From Candidatus Cloacimonadota bacterium (GTDB lineage: Bacteria; Cloacimonadota; Cloacimonadia; JGIOTU-2): a stretch of DNA of 64,000 nucleotides. The stretch lies in assembly GCA_030613025.1 (NCBI GenBank), contig JAUWMT010000005.1, forward strand, positions 1 through 64,000, given 5' to 3'. The position numbers and the translations under genes were made by a program. Shown here piece by piece: positions 43,922 through 52,105 of the stretch; within the stretch, counting starts at the first letter, position 1, and each line of letters opens with the position of its first letter. The notes below the pieces were generated by a model. That model was not told where the DNA came from, searched no databases, and saw nothing but the letters and a program-made list of their open reading frames with translations.

Positions 43922-45133
43922 TCACGGTCCCTGATAATCTACGATACCCTTACAGAAGTCATAAAGGTCCACACTCGTACTGTCGAAGTAAGAAAGCGTA
44001 TTTTTTACTGCGTAGATCTGCGGTTCGATCACTCCCTCATAATGCATTACATTGTAGTAAACGTAGAGAAATTCACGCCATGAAGAATCTGTAGGAAAAT
44101 CAATGATCTCGTCTAAGTAGCTGTAGTAAAACATATCAGGGGTGTATCCCTGGTAGGAAGCAGGCCAATAGATTGAAATTCCTCCGGCAGATTCGTAATG
44201 CAAACCATTCTTTTTGTAAACTACTGCATCATCGATCGCATCGACCACAACCTGTGCTTTTGTCTGCACAGAGGTAAATGGTACACTGTCCAGAATGGTC
44301 ACTGCGAGGTCTGTAACCGCTTCGGTCACGGCAGGCATTTTATTGAATTGTACCGTTGAAAGGGTGATCGTTGTGTCTGCACTGTGGATATCATAATAGA
44401 AATCGCATATCTCTTTCCCGAGGTTTGCTGCGGTGATCTCAGGGTCATCGGTGATTGCCTGGAGTATCTGTGTAAATGCCCAGGTTGTGCCGAGATTTTC
44501 CGAGCCAACTAGAATATCAATTGGAGTATCTCTGAGTTCATACATAACCTCGATCATCTGCATAGAGCACGCATTGAGCGCCAGCAAATCAAATTGAATG
44601 CCCGAACTGTTCAGGGCATCTTCCATTCCTCTGACCGTCATGAAATCTCCATCACTTGTCATATCCATGATCAGCCCCTGCCAGCCAAAACCATGATCTG
44701 CGAGCATTAGAGCATAGTGGTCAGCAGGATACTGAGCTGCAGCCCATGTAATAAATGACTGAAGCGTTGCCGGATCAGACATATCTACTTCTCTCCCGCC
44801 CTGTCCATCTCCCCAATCCGCAATTGCATTGTTCGGAGTCGGCTCCAAACCGGGAGTGTAATAAAATCTATGAGCGATCTCCCAGCCACCGAAATCATCC
44901 ATGTGCGGATATCTGTCGAACTGAATAATAATATTTACCTCGTCATTACTTCCCACTTCTGCGGCTATGATATTATAAAAAGCAGCAATGAAGTCTTGCT
45001 GCATACTTACCTCGTCTCCGTCCAGATACCACATGAAGGTCCATGTTTTGTTATTTTGGTCAGGGTTTGTGAGCTTACAGCATCCGAATAATGCAAGTGC
45101 AAGTAGTAAACCAATTATTATAATCTTTTTCAT
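43922..45133 (-). CDS. Clostripain-family (C11) cysteine peptidase lipoprotein
   Basis: 403 residues. Lipobox LALFGC (Cys18) in MKKIIIIGLLLALALFGC. The domain opens WTFMWYLDGDE and has the caspase-like dyad His147 in LMLADHGFGW and Cys189 in LLALNACSM, as in clostripain. EVDMSDPATLQSFITWAAA and GGISIYWPA are further family marks. Predicted to be anchored to a membrane and to cleave after basic residues, by analogy with the family; specificity not proved. Second caspase-like protease in the window after the gingipain-like one. Confidence 0.88.
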   Translation of the reverse strand: MKKIIIIGLLLALALFGCCKLTNPDQNNKTWTFMWYLDGDEVSMQQDFIAAFYNIIAAEVGSNDEVNIIIQFDRYPHMDDFGGWEIAHRFYYTPGLEPTPNNAIADWGDGQGGREVDMSDPATLQSFITWAAAQYPADHYALMLADHGFGWQGLIMDMTSDGDFMTVRGMEDALNSSGIQFDLLALNACSMQMIEVMYELRDTPIDILVGSENLGTTWAFTQILQAITDDPEITAANLGKEICDFYYDIHSADTTITLSTVQFNKMPAVTEAVTDLAVTILDSVPFTSVQTKAQVVVDAIDDAVVYKKNGLHYESAGGISIYWPASYQGYTPDMFYYSYLDEIIDFPTDSSWREFLYVYYNVMHYEGVIEPQIYAVKNTLSYFDSTSVDLYDFCKGIVDYQGP

Positions 45134-45200
45134 CAGGTCTCCTTTGAAAAGAGTTTCATTTTTTTGATGCAGAAAGGATTTAAGTTGTCAAGTTGTTTGG

Positions 45201-45250
45201 GATATTTACATATAAATACAGTTTGTTAAATTTGTTGACAGGGAAATTGG
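45201..45250. repeat. 50-bp direct repeat, left of AbiE cassette
   Basis: Core CAGTTTGTTAAATTTGTTGA followed by CA(G/A)GGAAAT. It matches 47061-47110 with a perfect 22-base core (45219-45240). The two lie on either side of the AbiE pair. TTGACA inside could serve as a -35 hexamer, but no well-spaced -10 is seen. Confidence 0.75.
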
Positions 45251-45348
45251 ATTTTAAGTAATTACGAATACATATAATCTATAATAAGAAAAAATATGAA
45301 AGTTAATTATATAAGGTATTATCTACAGTTACTTAACATAACAATGTA

Positions 45349-45385
45349 TTTGCGATCTACTACACTTTATGTAGCGTTACGCAAA
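45349..45385. promoter_or_regulatory. Nested inverted repeat upstream of the AbiEi-like antitoxin
   Basis: Outer arms TTTGCG (45349-45354) and CGCAAA (45380-45385); inner arms CTAC (45357-45360) and GTAG (45371-45374). It ends 20 bp before the ATG. AbiEi antitoxins of known systems repress their own promoter by binding inverted repeats, so this is a plausible operator. Inference from position and symmetry only. Confidence 0.5.
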
Positions 45386-45404
45386 CGAATCGGTATTCTT
45401 CATA

Positions 45405-46193
45405 ATGTATTATAATCAATTAGAGAATTATCTCAGGGAAATTCAGTCATCAGGAAGATACGCAGTTACTTTGGATAAACTGAAAGACAAATTTAATATA
45501 TCAGAAAAAGCTATACTACAAAGCATATATAGGTTAAAAAGTAGAAATCAATTAGCCCAAGTACGAAAAGAATTCTATGTGATTATCCCCCCACAATACT
45601 CACACAGAGGAATGGTTCCCCCAACTTTATTTATAAATGATATGATGGACTTTCTTCATAGAGATTATTATGTAGGACTACTCTCGGCTGCAGCGTTACA
45701 TGGTGCAGGACATCAACAACCGATGGAGTTTCAGGTGATAACAGAAAAACCACCTTTAAGAAAAATAAATAATCAAAAATTGAAGTTGAATTTTTTTACC
45801 AAATCTGAATGGAATGAAGAGGATATCATCGAAAAAAAAACTGATACTGGATACATCAAGGTTTCAACTCCCGAACTGACTGCATTTGACCTTGTTAGTT
45901 ATAGTAAAAAAATTGGTGGTATAAATCGTATCATACCGATATTAGAAGATTTGATCGAAAGCATTAAACCTGATCGATTAAAAGATACTTCCAAAAATCA
46001 AAAAAACACAACCATTCAAAGACTTGGATATTTATTTGATCAATTTGGGGATAAAACACTCTCCAATACTTTATATCAATCAATCCGAAATGTAAGAACT
46101 CATAGTATCCTTTTGTCTCTTTCGCATAAGAAAAATCATAGTAAACTTAATAAAAAATGGAACATAATAATTAATACTTACCTTGATATTTAA
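45405..46193 (+). CDS. AbiEi-family antitoxin (type IV toxin-antitoxin)
   Basis: 262 residues. An N-terminal winged helix-turn-helix (YAVTLDKLKDKFNISEKAIL, QSIYRLKSRNQLAQV) precedes the AbiEi core (FYVIIPPQYSHRGMVPPTLF, YYVGLLSAAALHGAGHQQP, VSTPELTAFDLV). Such antitoxins neutralise the toxin without direct binding in described type IV systems and repress the operon. The stop overlaps the next start by one base (TAATG). An inverted repeat upstream may be its operator. Confidence 0.87.
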   Translation: MYYNQLENYLREIQSSGRYAVTLDKLKDKFNISEKAILQSIYRLKSRNQLAQVRKEFYVIIPPQYSHRGMVPPTLFINDMMDFLHRDYYVGLLSAAALHGAGHQQPMEFQVITEKPPLRKINNQKLKLNFFTKSEWNEEDIIEKKTDTGYIKVSTPELTAFDLVSYSKKIGGINRIIPILEDLIESIKPDRLKDTSKNQKNTTIQRLGYLFDQFGDKTLSNTLYQSIRNVRTHSILLSLSHKKNHSKLNKKWNIIINTYLDI

Positions 46194-46981
46194 TGCTACC
46201 CAAAAGTTATATACATGAATGGAAAAAATTTGCTCTTTGGTCAGAAGACTCTCAGGTAGAACAAGACCTTATAATTGAAAAAGCACTTTTACATATATTT
46301 TCAGATTCTTATCTTCGGGAAAGGTTGGCACTTAGGGGTGGTACCGCTTTACACAAAATATACTTGAAACCACAGGTCAGGTATTCTGAAGATATAGATC
46401 TCGTGCAAATCAAAAAAGAGCCAATTGGGAAAACAATAAACGCAATAAAAAAGCAACTTGATTTTATTGGCAAACCATCATTTAAACAAAAGCTAAACAA
46501 TAACACGTTAATTTACCGATTCGAATCTGAAATTGAACCGATTATTAATCTTCGTTTAAAAATTGAAATTAATTGCCGTGAGCATTTTACTGTAATGGGA
46601 TACAAAGAAATTGAGCACACCATTAAGAATACTTGGGCAAATGGTTCATTCTCTCTCAAAACATACGCAGTTGAAGAAATGCTTGGAACAAAATTACGAG
46701 CTCTGTATCAACGAAAAAAAGGTCGAGACTTGTTCGATTTATACTATGCTCTATCCAATTTGGAACCGGACATCTCTTCCCTTCTGAAATGCTATAAGGA
46801 ATATATGGCTTTTTCCGTGGACAATCCTCCAACGAAAAAACAATTTTTATTTAATATAGAAAAGAAACTCGGGGAGCCGGATTTTCAGGGAGATATTTAT
46901 GGTTTGCTTAGGTCAGGAGTAGAGTATCACCAGCCAATAGCGTTTGAATTGGTAAAAAAAGAATTGATAGATAAATTATAA
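46193..46981 (+). CDS. AbiEii-family nucleotidyltransferase toxin
   Basis: 262 residues. The nucleotidyltransferase motif is LRGGTALHKIYL (Gly49-Gly50-Thr51) with the metal pair Asp67 and Asp69 in RYSEDIDLV. The later KLRALYQRKKGRDLFDLYY motif is typical of AbiEii/AbiGii proteins. Some relatives modify tRNA 3' ends with pyrimidine nucleotides, halting translation; abortive phage defence or element maintenance is the usual role. Translationally coupled to the antitoxin gene. Confidence 0.9.
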   Translation: MLPKSYIHEWKKFALWSEDSQVEQDLIIEKALLHIFSDSYLRERLALRGGTALHKIYLKPQVRYSEDIDLVQIKKEPIGKTINAIKKQLDFIGKPSFKQKLNNNTLIYRFESEIEPIINLRLKIEINCREHFTVMGYKEIEHTIKNTWANGSFSLKTYAVEEMLGTKLRALYQRKKGRDLFDLYYALSNLEPDISSLLKCYKEYMAFSVDNPPTKKQFLFNIEKKLGEPDFQGDIYGLLRSGVEYHQPIAFELVKKELIDKL

Positions 46982-47060
46982 AATCTTAACTCCTTTAGTT
47001 TTTCATAATCATAAACTTGATTTTCAAGATAGGAATTGGATAAAGCTCTTAGTTAGTTCT

Positions 47061-47110
47061 GATTATTTATATACGAATGCAGTTTGTTAAATTTGTTGAC
47101 AAGGAAATAG
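47061..47110. repeat. 50-bp direct repeat, right of AbiE cassette
   Basis: Partner of 45201-45250 with the identical core CAGTTTGTTAAATTTGTTGA. It lies 80 bp after the toxin gene and about 90 bp before the ImmA/IrrE-like gene. Confidence 0.75.
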
Positions 47111-47201
47111 ACTATAAACATTTAAAAAAATAATATTATTTTTGTCCGTTTATTATAATATATTATAAAGGAAAAATTATCGCTGGTTGAATAATAAATA
47201 T

Positions 47202-48038
47202 ATGGAAATTAAAAATCACTCTAAATACTATAAACCTTACGCTGCTGATATCTTAAAAAAAATACTTTTTGATAATATTGAAGATATTGATATGTATGTA
47301 GAACAAATTATCATTTGCGATGATGACGATTTAGCAAATGAGGTGAGGAAATTTAATCCTAACAAGGGGCTAACTAACTTAACAGGTTGTAGTGTTGAAG
47401 GTAAAACAATAAGAGGTTCTTTTAAATCAATAATTTTTATTTCTACAGTTGTAATCAAAGGTCTACTTGATAAAATTATTATAACTGATGAAGAAAAAAT
47501 CATTTTTAATGATGAGTCGCTAGTTCCCTTGAAAACAATATTCCATGAAGTAGGTCATGCTGTTAGAATTTCAAAACATGGTGAATTTAGGTTAAAAAGG
47601 TTTGCGGATAGTTATTTTGACATGCTAAATGAACACTGGAAAATATTACAAGATGAGTACTATGCGGAAAGCTATTGCTCAAACTTACTCAAAATAAAAC
47701 AATCATTATCATGGTATGGAAATTTTAATGATGAAGTTGAATCGAAAAATTTTTTATTATATTTTTCAGAATATATAGATAAAGAGAATAATCCAGACGG
47801 TGCTTATGCATTTTATATGCTTAATCATTATTATTTTATTCCATTATTTCAAAAAGCAGGTTTTTTACACGGGGCTAAATACTTTATTCGTCTAAAAAAT
47901 ATCAAAATTTGTCAAACTGTTAAGGAAATACAGAATTTAATGACTGAAAAAAATACTCATGTCCCTCAAGAATTCAATTCTATAATACTTAAAAAATGGA
48001 ACGAGTTTCGAATAGGAGATTTATTATCCAGAAATTAG
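47202..48038 (+). CDS. ImmA/IrrE-like HExxH metallopeptidase
   Basis: 278 residues from the ATG at 47202 (an in-frame TTG at 47187 is also possible; no clear ribosome-binding site for either). The zinc motif is TIFHEVGHAV (His115, Glu116, His119), with a candidate third ligand in LQDEYYAESYCSNLL (Glu152 or Glu156). That pattern is like the ExxAxxFAxxLL of ImmA/IrrE peptidases, which cleave repressors on damage or phage signals. The C-terminal part is unrecognised. The DNA is very A+T rich, like the AbiE genes. Its target, if a repressor, is not obvious. Confidence 0.65.
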   Translation: MEIKNHSKYYKPYAADILKKILFDNIEDIDMYVEQIIICDDDDLANEVRKFNPNKGLTNLTGCSVEGKTIRGSFKSIIFISTVVIKGLLDKIIITDEEKIIFNDESLVPLKTIFHEVGHAVRISKHGEFRLKRFADSYFDMLNEHWKILQDEYYAESYCSNLLKIKQSLSWYGNFNDEVESKNFLLYFSEYIDKENNPDGAYAFYMLNHYYFIPLFQKAGFLHGAKYFIRLKNIKICQTVKEIQNLMTEKNTHVPQEFNSIILKKWNEFRIGDLLSRN

Positions 48039-48085
48039 AATAGTAAATTAAAATTTAATAAATTAATACGAAAGAGTTGATTAAC

Positions 48086-48295
48086 ATGAATCCCAATATC
48101 CTCAAATTCCTCATAGCCATCATCGGTTTTGTCTTCCTCTGCTTCGGTTATAGAGGACTTACGAATGGAGAAGTCACCGTCAGATTGGGTTACAAAATAT
48201 CAAAAGAAGAGAAGCCGGCACTCTACTGGATCAATGTCATTGTCTATTGTGCCGCAGGTGTTACGGGGATAGTATTAGCACTTGTACTTCATTGA
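48086..48295 (+). CDS. Small membrane protein, two transmembrane segments
   Basis: 69 residues from the ATG at 48086; a TTG at 48077 is less likely. Hydrophobic segments ILKFLIAIIGFVFLCFGY and WINVIVYCAAGVTGIVLAL flank a polar loop with RLGYKISKEEKPAL. I do not recognise a function. It is on the same strand as, and 65 bp before, ogt. Confidence 0.6.
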   Translation: MNPNILKFLIAIIGFVFLCFGYRGLTNGEVTVRLGYKISKEEKPALYWINVIVYCAAGVTGIVLALVLH

Positions 48296-48360
48296 ACTCA
48301 CAGTGCGATGAAACAGGAAATTATTGACAAGAACCTGCACAGTTCGATCTACATAAATTT

Positions 48361-48822
48361 ATGAAATTCTACCAAAGCACAATAAAAAATGATCTCGGCT
48401 TCATTACTCTCACTTTTTCGGATGAGGGTTTGCATACTTTAAATCTCAATGGCAATGTTGAGGATGTGATCTTTGAGCTTTCAAAGAATAACAAATACTT
48501 AACACAGCTCAAAGAATATTATGCGGGAAAGAGAAAAACCTTTGATCTGCCACTCGTACTTGTAGGAACTCCTTTTCAAAGAAATGTATGGGAATACATT
48601 CAGCACATTCCCTATGGCGAAACTCAAACCTATAATGAAGTTGCTCAAGGTATAGGTCATCCAAACGCACAGCGCGCAGTAGGAAATGCACTTCATGTCA
48701 ATCCAATCCCGATCATAGTTCCCTGTCATCGTGTCATCCGTTCAGACGGCGGACTAGGTGGCTTTGGTTTAGGAATAGATGTAAAACAAAAATTATTAGA
48801 TCTCGAAAGACAACAGTTATGA
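48361..48822 (+). CDS. ogt: Methylated-DNA--protein-cysteine S-methyltransferase
   Basis: 153 residues. The acceptor cysteine is Cys122 in IPIIVPCHRVI; the helix-turn-helix recognition region QTYNEVAQGIGHPNAQRAVG and FQRNVWEYIQHIPYGE are typical. The protein irreversibly accepts methyl groups from O6-methylguanine. No Ada-type N-terminal domain is fused. Its stop overlaps the ispG start by 4 bases (ATGA). Confidence 0.95.
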   Translation: MKFYQSTIKNDLGFITLTFSDEGLHTLNLNGNVEDVIFELSKNNKYLTQLKEYYAGKRKTFDLPLVLVGTPFQRNVWEYIQHIPYGETQTYNEVAQGIGHPNAQRAVGNALHVNPIPIIVPCHRVIRSDGGLGGFGLGIDVKQKLLDLERQQL

Positions 48823-49874
48823 TAAAAAGAAAGAAAACCAGACAAATCTCAGTTGGTAAAGTAAAGATTGGTGGCAATGCACCAATTTCAGTCCAGTCAA
48901 TGACCAATACGGACACACGAGATGCAGAGAAAACACTCGATCAAATCCGGCAATGCGCAGCTCACGGTTGTGATATTATCCGGGTTGCATTACCTGACAT
49001 GAAAGCTGTTGAAGCACTTCCGAAAATTTTGGACGGATCCCCCATTCCGGTCATCGGAGACATTCACTTCAATCATGAGCTTGCGGTCAAAGCAATTGAG
49101 AACGGAGTGCAGGGCATCCGTATCAATCCGGGAAATATCGGCAGCTCGGAAAAGATCAAAAAAGTTATCGATGCTGCAAAGAATGCTAATATTCCTATTC
49201 GTATTGGTATTAACGCAGGTTCTTTGGAAAAGGATATAAAGAAGAAATTTGGTGTAACTGCTGATGCCCTTGTGGAAAGTGCACTCAGGCACGTTCATTT
49301 TTTTGAATCACAAAATTTTTACGATATAAAACTCTCATTAAAAGCATCATCAGTTCCCTTAACTATATCTGCGTACAGAAAGATCAGCGAGAAGTGTGAC
49401 TTCCCGTTACATCTCGGCGTCACAGAAGCCGGTACGGCTTTCTCAGGCACGATTCGTTCTTCAATTGGCATCGGAACACTCCTTGCAGAGGGAATCGGCG
49501 ATACGATACGCATATCGCTTGCAGATGAGCCCGTGGAAGAGGTCAAAGTCGGACTCGAACTTTTGCGAGCACTCGATCTGCGAAAAGGTCCGCACATAAT
49601 TGTATGCCCCACCTGCGGAAGAACTGAAATCGATATCATAAGCATTGCAAAGGAAGTGGAAAAGGAAGTTCAAAAATTGCAGATCAATAAAAATATATCC
49701 ATTGCTGTTATGGGTTGTGTAGTGAATGGACCAGGTGAAGCAGAAGAAGCTGATGTCGGTATTGCAGGCGGGAAAGGTCAAGCAGTGCTTTTCAAAAATG
49801 GAAAAATAATCCGGAAAATTCCTGAGCAACAGATCGTAGCTGAATTGCTCAAAGAAATAAACATAATATTATAA
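48819..49874 (+). CDS. ispG: 4-hydroxy-3-methylbut-2-en-1-yl diphosphate synthase
   Basis: 351 residues, the length of bacterial GcpE. Start RKKTRQISVGKVKIGGNAPI, then SVQSMTNTDTRD and GIRINPGNIG. The [4Fe-4S] cluster ligands are Cys263 and Cys266 in VCPTCGR and Cys300 in VMGCVVNGPGEA. It catalyses the penultimate step of the MEP isoprenoid pathway. Overlap with ogt by 4 bases and a 7-bp gap to the Ppx/GppA gene suggest a common transcript. Confidence 0.96.
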   Translation: MIKRKKTRQISVGKVKIGGNAPISVQSMTNTDTRDAEKTLDQIRQCAAHGCDIIRVALPDMKAVEALPKILDGSPIPVIGDIHFNHELAVKAIENGVQGIRINPGNIGSSEKIKKVIDAAKNANIPIRIGINAGSLEKDIKKKFGVTADALVESALRHVHFFESQNFYDIKLSLKASSVPLTISAYRKISEKCDFPLHLGVTEAGTAFSGTIRSSIGIGTLLAEGIGDTIRISLADEPVEEVKVGLELLRALDLRKGPHIIVCPTCGRTEIDIISIAKEVEKEVQKLQINKNISIAVMGCVVNGPGEAEEADVGIAGGKGQAVLFKNGKIIRKIPEQQIVAELLKEINIIL

Positions 49875-49881
49875 TTCCTCA

Positions 49882-50778
49882 ATGAAAACCATCTGTTCTG
49901 TCATAGATGTAGGAACTAATTCAATTCTGTTGCTTATTGCTGAGAAAGCAGACAATTCATGGAAAGTTCTTCATCGTGATGCACAAACTTCCTCGCTTGG
50001 AAAAGGTATGAAAGATGGCTTCCTTACTAAAGAAGGAATTGCACTTGCCCAAGAAATTATTGAGAATTATATCACCATTTCAAAATCCTATCACGCAGAA
50101 AAAATAATCATAACCGGTACTTCTGCCTCGCGGGAGGCAAAGAATATTTCACAACTTTCCAACTGGCTTTCGGATAAGTATAATTTGAAGTATCATATTC
50201 TTTCAGAAGAGCAGGAAATCTACTATATATATCTCGCAAACAAACACGAGTTTAACGAGCATGAAAATCTCATTATTTTTGATATTGGTGGTGGAAGTAC
50301 TGAGTTCGTGATAGTGAAAAATGGCGATCTGGATTTCTCAATTAGCTTAAAAATGGGAGTTCGAAGACTTAACAATTTTTTTGATAATGATGAGGAAAAA
50401 TATGCTTTTTGTCAGAATATATTGGCACAGTCAGAAATTATTAAACATGCTCAAACTTCTTTTGAATGTGTCGGTGTAGGTGGTACAGTAACGAATCTTA
50501 TTGCAGTGAAAAATGGTTTGAAAGAATGGATTTCAGAAAAAGTTCACAAACAGGTTCTTACTTTAGATGACGTTCTTCATTTCAAAGATTTGTGGAAGAA
50601 ATTGTCTTATGAAAAGATAGAAAAACTCATTCCCTTTGATCCACACCGTTCCGATGTGCTGTTGTCAGGAACTATACTTCTTGAAAGTATTTTCTCTTAT
50701 CTTGGTATTGATAAGATATTTGTAAGCGATTTCGGTTTACAGTTTGGAATTTTGCAGGATATTGAGAAATTTAACTAA
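49882..50778 (+). CDS. Ppx/GppA-family phosphatase
   Basis: 298 residues. ASKHA phosphate loops CSVIDVGTNSILLLI and IIFDIGGGSTEFVIV, with the catalytic Glu in ILSEEQEIYYIYLA, identify the family. VGVGGTVTNLIAVK and DPHRSDVLLSG follow. It lacks the C-terminal HD domain of E. coli Ppx, as short members do. It may degrade polyphosphate or (p)ppGpp-related pentaphosphate; which one is not decidable here. Confidence 0.9.
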   Translation: MKTICSVIDVGTNSILLLIAEKADNSWKVLHRDAQTSSLGKGMKDGFLTKEGIALAQEIIENYITISKSYHAEKIIITGTSASREAKNISQLSNWLSDKYNLKYHILSEEQEIYYIYLANKHEFNEHENLIIFDIGGGSTEFVIVKNGDLDFSISLKMGVRRLNNFFDNDEEKYAFCQNILAQSEIIKHAQTSFECVGVGGTVTNLIAVKNGLKEWISEKVHKQVLTLDDVLHFKDLWKKLSYEKIEKLIPFDPHRSDVLLSGTILLESIFSYLGIDKIFVSDFGLQFGILQDIEKFN

Positions 50779-50781
50779 TCT

Positions 50782-50988
50782 TTAATTCGTAAAGAAATCA
50801 AAGATATTCATTAACGAGCTTGTAGCAGCTTTGTAGATTTCTGTGTATTTACAGCGGGTACAGGTAACTGTTGTAAATTTCTTAGACTGAATATTGAAAA
50901 GTTTGGTGAAAGTTCCACCTGTTGCCTGGAACTGGTCGGTTTCATATTCTGTGTTTTTGCACTTCGGGCATATCCATTTGCCTTGCAT
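50782..50988 (-). CDS. Small nucleic-acid-binding-type Zn-ribbon protein
   Basis: 68 residues. Two CxxC pairs, WICPKCKNTEYETD and TVTCTRCKYTEIYKA, form a zinc ribbon; FQATGGTFTKLFNIQSKKF between them is typical of the COG3478/PF09855 family. The function is unknown. Convergent with the Ppx/GppA gene, 3 bp apart. Confidence 0.82.
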   Translation of the reverse strand: MQGKWICPKCKNTEYETDQFQATGGTFTKLFNIQSKKFTTVTCTRCKYTEIYKAATSSLMNIFDFFTN

Positions 50989-51235
50989 TTTGACTCCTAC
51001 ATATAAATATTTTTACCATGAAAAGCACGAAAACAGGTTTTAAAAGAAAATATTCTTCTAAACATTATTTTATCATTTTTGTGTATTTCGCTTGCCCCGT
51101 AAGGAAGAATGACTGTATCGGGGGTGTATTTCGCCTGCGTCGGCGTCCTGTCGGGGCGTAACGAAGTGAAGACTGAAGCGCAGTGAAGACGTGTTGTTCA
51201 GCATTTTTCTTATTAATAAATTTTACTTTTTTGTA
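50989..51235. repeat. Gene-free stretch with degenerate dispersed repeats
   Basis: No gene. Bases 51090-51200 contain GCCCCGTAAGGAAGAATGAC, GTCGGCGTCCTGTCGGGG and CGTAACGAAGTGAAGACTG, related to 868-983 and 17.1-17.26 kb. The rest is A+T-rich and featureless. Confidence 0.65.
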
Positions 51236-51277
51236 CCAAAACAAACAGCCCAGGCAGAGGGGAGGCCACCTAGGCTG
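51236..51277 (-). terminator. Likely intrinsic terminator of the ribosomal-protein cluster
   Basis: Read leftward, CAGCCTAGG, a 14-base loop and CCTGGGCTG form a 9-bp stem with one mismatch (51246-51277), followed by TTTGTTTTGG. This lies about 64 bp downstream of the rplQ stop. A second A+T-rich hairpin, CTTAAAGC / GCTTTAAAG, lies between (about 51285-51313). Confidence 0.7.
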
Positions 51278-51340
51278 AGGAGGTCTTTAAAGCAATATTA
51301 CTACCGCTTTAAGGGGGGAAATTTTATATAAAATTAATCA

Positions 51341-52105
51341 TTAAGATTTTTCTTTTTTAACTGATTCTTCAGGTTTTTCTTCTTTCGCAGATTCAGTTTC
51401 ATCATTAGATTCCGGTTCTTCTTTCTTTTCTTCATCAACCTTTTCTTCGACTGTTTCCACTTCTTTTTCTGCCGGAACTTCTTCTACGACTCCCTCATTC
51501 AACGCTTCTTCCACTTCTTCTTTGCTCTCTTCAAGATCTTCCTGCTTCTCTTCAATTTCCGGTTCCACAGTCTCGGGAATTTCTACTTTTTCTTCAGTTT
51601 CTGGTTCCTTTTCAATCTCAACTTTAACTTCTTCTTTTTTCTCAGCTTTAGCTTTTGGCTTCTCTTGCTTTTTCTTCTCTACAGCAGGTTTCTTTGATGT
51701 TTTCGGTTTATCAGTTTTTGATTTCTTTTTCTTCTTATCAGCAATTTCTTCTTCTACAAATTCGACAATAGCTGTGGGAGCTGCGTCACCAATACGGAAA
51801 CCGGTTTTAATTACTCGAGTATAACCGCCATTTCTGCTTTTATACTTTGGTGCTATTTCATCAAAGAGTTTTTTTACCAGATCTCTGTTTTTTAAAATTT
51901 TATATGCCTGTCTGCGTGCATGAACAGTACCTTTTTTTCCGTATGTGATCAGTTTTTCTGAAAGACGTCCTGTTTCTTTTGCACGGGTAAGAGTAGTTTC
52001 AATTCTCTCATTTTGCAGGAGTGCTTTGACGAGATTATTCAAGAGAGCTTTTTTCTGCCCTAAAATTCTGCCAAATGATGTTGTGCCTTTTTTGCGATGT
52101 CTCAT
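51341..52105 (-). CDS. rplQ: Ribosomal protein bL17 with a long charged C-terminal extension
   Basis: 254 residues; ordinary L17 is about 120-130. The N-terminal 120 residues are canonical: RHRKKGTTSFGRILGQKKAL, LLQNERIETTLTRAKET and GGYTRVIKTGFRIGDAA. After VEFVEEE the chain becomes a Lys/Pro then Glu/Lys-rich tail (about 125-254) of low complexity, with KKEEVKVEIEKEPETEEKV-like runs, presumably disordered. Last gene of the cluster; its ATG overlaps the rpoA stop by 4 bases. Confidence 0.95.
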   Translation of the reverse strand: MRHRKKGTTSFGRILGQKKALLNNLVKALLQNERIETTLTRAKETGRLSEKLITYGKKGTVHARRQAYKILKNRDLVKKLFDEIAPKYKSRNGGYTRVIKTGFRIGDAAPTAIVEFVEEEIADKKKKKSKTDKPKTSKKPAVEKKKQEKPKAKAEKKEEVKVEIEKEPETEEKVEIPETVEPEIEEKQEDLEESKEEVEEALNEGVVEEVPAEKEVETVEEKVDEEKKEEPESNDETESAKEEKPEESVKKEKS

